This document shows, in pieces, positions 49,224-51,127 of a DNA stretch of 51,127 nt. The notes under the pieces are model-generated. The model had not been told where the DNA came from, ran no database searches, and was given only the letters and a program-made list of their open reading frames with translations. Both the position numbers and the translations under genes were made by a program. Origin of the DNA: Gemmatimonadota bacterium (GTDB taxonomy: Bacteria; Gemmatimonadota; Gemmatimonadetes; Gemmatimonadales; Gemmatimonadaceae); NCBI GenBank assembly GCA_025359135.1, contig JANYHJ010000228.1, forward strand, positions 1 to 51,127, in the 5' to 3' direction. Numbering within the stretch: the stretch's first letter is position 1; each line of letters opens with the position of its first letter.

Positions 49224-50165
49224 TCAGGGCGTGGTCAAGGCGACGGCGATCTCCGCGGCGAGGGATGCGTTGTGCTCCAGCAAGGAAAGATTCGCCGCGA
49301 GCGAGCGGCCGCCAGTGGCGCGCTCGACCGCCGCGAGGAGGAACGGCGTCACGGCCGCGCCGACGACGCCGGCGGCGCGCGCCTCGGCCAGCGCCGTGAC
49401 GATCGCAGCGTCGACCGTCTCGCGAGCGAGCGCGTCGCGCGCGGGCACCGGCTGCACCACGAGCAGCGCGCCTGGTCGGCCAAACTGCTGGTGCGTTCGG
49501 AAGGTGCGCGCGATGTCGGTGGCCGAATCGAGGCGCTGCGGAACGCGGAGTCCGGTGCCGACGGTGAAGAAGCCGGGCAGTTCGTCGGTGCGATAGCCGA
49601 CGACGGCGACGCCGAGCGTGTCGAGGCGCTCGAGCGTGGCCGGGAGATCGAGGATGGCCTTGGCGCCGGCGCAGACGACGATGGCGCTCGTGCGAGCGAG
49701 CTCGACGAGATCGGCGGATTCGTCGAATGCCGGTTCGCGGTGCACGCCGCCGATGCCGCCCGTGGCGAAGACATCGATGCCGGCGAGTGCGGCGAGCGCG
49801 AGCGTGGCGGAGACGGTGGTGGCGCCGTCTTCGCCGCGCGTGACGGCGAAGGCGAGATCTCGCGCCGTCACCTTGCGAACGCCATCTCGCGCGAGGAAGC
49901 GCGCCTGTTCGTCCGGCGTGAGTCCGAAGGTGGGCACGCCGCGCACGATCGCGGCGACGGCCGGCACCGCGCCGCCCCGCTCCACCGCGGCCGACATGCG
50001 CGCGAGGCACTCGGCGTTGGCGGGAATAGGCAGTCCCTGCGCAATGACGGAACTCTCGAGGGCGACGACGGGCCGCTTGGCCGACAACGCTGCGGCGACG
50101 CTCGAGCTGAGGCGCGGAGCGAGGCGACTCAGGGCGTCCCCGCAGGCTTGGGCTTTCGCGGCCAC
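49224..50165 (-). CDS. psuG: Pseudouridine-5'-phosphate glycosidase
   Basis: Splits pseudouridine 5'-phosphate into uracil and ribose 5-phosphate during RNA modification salvage. About 313 residues from GTG at 50165, close to the E. coli length, overlapping the upstream gene by 37 bases; a TTG at 50087 is the shorter option. Family segments: KRPVVALESSVIAQGLPIPA, then GGAVPAVAAIVRGVPTFGLT, RGEDGATTVSATLALAALAG, VFATGGIGGVHR (substrate phosphate region), VVGYRTDELPGFF and VTPFLLAAVERATGGRSLAA. The partner kinase psuK is not in the window. Confidence 0.92.
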   Translation of the reverse strand: MAAKAQACGDALSRLAPRLSSSVAAALSAKRPVVALESSVIAQGLPIPANAECLARMSAAVERGGAVPAVAAIVRGVPTFGLTPDEQARFLARDGVRKVTARDLAFAVTRGEDGATTVSATLALAALAGIDVFATGGIGGVHREPAFDESADLVELARTSAIVVCAGAKAILDLPATLERLDTLGVAVVGYRTDELPGFFTVGTGLRVPQRLDSATDIARTFRTHQQFGRPGALLVVQPVPARDALARETVDAAIVTALAEARAAGVVGAAVTPFLLAAVERATGGRSLAANLSLLEHNASLAAEIAVALTTP

Positions 50166-51061
50166 GCGTTGACGACCGCGCGCCCGATCGCGCCGAGCGT
50201 CAACTGCGCCTCGTTGTCCACGAGCCAGCGCTGGTCCTGGTTCTCCTTCGTGAGCGCACAGGCCACCACGCGCGACTGCAGGTGGAAGATCGCGCACTCG
50301 GTGCGCGAGGCATCGACGGCGCCCGTCTTGTGCGGCGCGCGCACATCGCTCACGTAGCGCTGCAGGAGCTCGCTGTCCTGGTTGTCGTCGAGCATGGCGA
50401 GCATCGCGCTGTCCGCGGCCGGGTTGACGGCCTGGCCATTGGCGATGAGTCCGAAGAGCGTCGCCATCTCGCTCGGCGTGGTGACTCCGAGGCCGTACTT
50501 CTTCGTCGAGTCGGGGGCGACACTCGACGCCCAGGTGCTGACCTTGTGGTGCACCTTGGTGTGGCGGAGCCCGAGCGCTTCCATCTTGTCCCAGACGCGA
50601 CGGATGAGGATGCGGTCGAGGATGAGGTTGGTGGCGGTGTTGTCGGAGACGGCGATCATGAGCGCGGTGGCGTCGCGCACGGTGAGCACGAGCCCCGGCT
50701 TGAACAGGTGGAGCACCCCCGCGCCGCCAACCTTGTCGATCTTGAGCAGAGTGAGCGGATCGTCGAGCGAGAGCTCGCCCTTGGCCACGAGGTCGTACAC
50801 GGTGACCATGACGGGCACCTTGATGAGCGACGCCGTCGGGAAGGTCTCGTCGCCGCGGCGCGTGATCCGCTCGCCCGTTTCGAGATTGACGATCGCGTAC
50901 CCCGTCACGCCGTGATGCCGGTCGGCGATCGAGTCGAGCGTACGGTGGAGCACTACCGTGTCGGCGCGCGTGAAGCGCGGCACGACGGCGAGCGCGGTGC
51001 GCTGCGCACACAGCGGCAGCGCGGATAGCATGAGCGCCGTCCCGACGCGCAGCGCCGTCAC
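50129..51061 (-). CDS. Class A beta-lactamase-like secreted serine hydrolase
   Basis: 310 residues from GTG at 51061 with a signal peptide (LMLSALPLCAQ). The penicillin-recognising motifs are in order: SxxK (Ser78-Leu-Ile-Lys81), SDN (139-141) and KTG in PHKTGAVD. The TTPSEMATLF segment matches class A. The omega loop, however, does not contain the E-x-x-L-N motif with the deacylating Glu; the region reads VHHKVSTWASSVAP. It may therefore bind or be acylated by beta-lactams slowly, or act as a peptidase, rather than give resistance. It overlaps psuG. Confidence 0.8.
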   Translation of the reverse strand: MTALRVGTALMLSALPLCAQRTALAVVPRFTRADTVVLHRTLDSIADRHHGVTGYAIVNLETGERITRRGDETFPTASLIKVPVMVTVYDLVAKGELSLDDPLTLLKIDKVGGAGVLHLFKPGLVLTVRDATALMIAVSDNTATNLILDRILIRRVWDKMEALGLRHTKVHHKVSTWASSVAPDSTKKYGLGVTTPSEMATLFGLIANGQAVNPAADSAMLAMLDDNQDSELLQRYVSDVRAPHKTGAVDASRTECAIFHLQSRVVACALTKENQDQRWLVDNEAQLTLGAIGRAVVNAWPRKPKPAGTP

Positions 51062-51083
51062 GAAGAGTCGTCCTGAGCGCAGC

Positions 51084-51127
51084 GAAGGACCTGTTTCTGT
51101 CGTTCCGTCGCGAAAAGCAGGTCCTTC
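51084..51127. repeat. REP-like inverted repeat at the right edge
   Basis: GAAGGACCTG (51084-51093) and CAGGTCCTTC (51118-51127) form a perfect 10-bp inverted repeat around a 24-base centre, preceded by TCCTGAGCGCAGC (51071-51083). The element is cut by the window edge. The CCTGAGCGCAGCGAAGG string resembles an intergenic repeat I recall from several GC-rich phyla. Confidence 0.6.

Noticed and set aside
50130..50132. CTG start for psuG at a CTGA junction, as proposed for hemD
   Set aside because: An ordinary GTG at 50165 gives a product of normal PsuG length, so a rare start is not needed.
48090..50357. Plus-strand open frame of about 755 codons opposite the TPR and psuG genes
   Set aside because: Spans several well-supported minus-strand genes, and its product has no domain. 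Typical GC-bias shadow.
50129..51061. Annotation as an antibiotic-resistance beta-lactamase
   Set aside because: The omega-loop Glu needed for turnover is missing; only the general serine-hydrolase fold is supported.

Overview
The window looks like a chromosomal segment of an aerobic, diderm, very GC-rich bacterium, most probably a member of the Gemmatimonadota. That placement is an inference from overall gene style, not from any search. Gram-negative architecture is shown by LptF/LptG, an MlaE/MlaD-type lipid transporter, lipoproteins, ccmABCD, periplasmic thiol chemistry and a predicted outer-membrane protein. Aerobic respiration is shown by heme O synthase and the cytochrome c maturation genes. 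Genes are densely packed, and many neighbours overlap by 1-20 bases (ATGA, GTGA or TGATG junctions), so translational coupling is the norm. GTG starts are common. I saw no tRNA, rRNA, CRISPR array, transposase or phage gene. Long open frames antisense to real genes are an effect of GC bias and were ignored.

Region by region. 1-2.3 kb: left-edge fragment of pilB, a ComEA-like helix-hairpin-helix protein and an M28/glutaminyl-cyclase-like lipoprotein, all on the minus strand. 2.4-6.9 kb: plus-strand overlapping operon lptF-lptG-mlaE-mlaD, meeting an APC permease head-on at a shared CTAG. 8.3-9.5 kb: a COX2-like membrane hairpin coupled to ctaB. 9.5-12.6 kb: tannase/feruloyl-esterase family protein, RibD-like reductase, an internally deleted ECF sigma pseudogene and a small lipoprotein. 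12.7-15.9 kb: V4R-like protein, M24 peptidase and a second APC permease. 16.0-17.2 kb: zinc anti-sigma-like protein and a DUF92 membrane protein separated by an 11-bp tandem repeat. 17.2-21.5 kb: five-gene operon (geranylgeranyl-reductase-type oxidoreductase, flavin reductase, methyltransferase, SRPBCC cyclase-like protein, ketosynthase) behind a recognisable promoter, a candidate cryptic lipid or polyketide pathway. 21.6-26.6 kb: secreted heptad-repeat protein, then aquaporin, M20 amidohydrolase and a membrane HELVH metalloprotease.

26.7-34.1 kb (minus strand): pyrophosphatase; a hipBA toxin-antitoxin pair with three phased palindromic operators; then ccmABCD-hemD-hemC-hemB, joining heme synthesis to heme export. 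34.2-37.6 kb: STAS protein, acetyl-CoA synthetase with a strong terminator, and a Uma2-type nuclease. 37.7-42.7 kb: small unknown genes, a PQQ-propeller protein whose lipoprotein signal lies upstream of any normal start codon, a DsbA-like oxidoreductase, an alpha/beta-hydrolase lacking a normal nucleophile, a predicted outer-membrane protein and a CDP-alcohol phosphatidyltransferase. 42.8-45.1 kb: cyclic-nucleotide-binding protein, a SpeD-like protein without its self-processing serine, and a coupled membrane protein with a large soluble domain. 45.2-51.1 kb (minus strand): TPR protein, one-TM protein and fused M16 protease in one coupled operon, then a class-A-type serine hydrolase overlapping psuG, and a REP-like inverted repeat at the right edge.

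The strongest leads for new biology are the SpeD-like/membrane-protein pair, the ketosynthase operon, the hipBA operator array, the TPR-TM-M16 operon, and several enzymes with altered catalytic residues.
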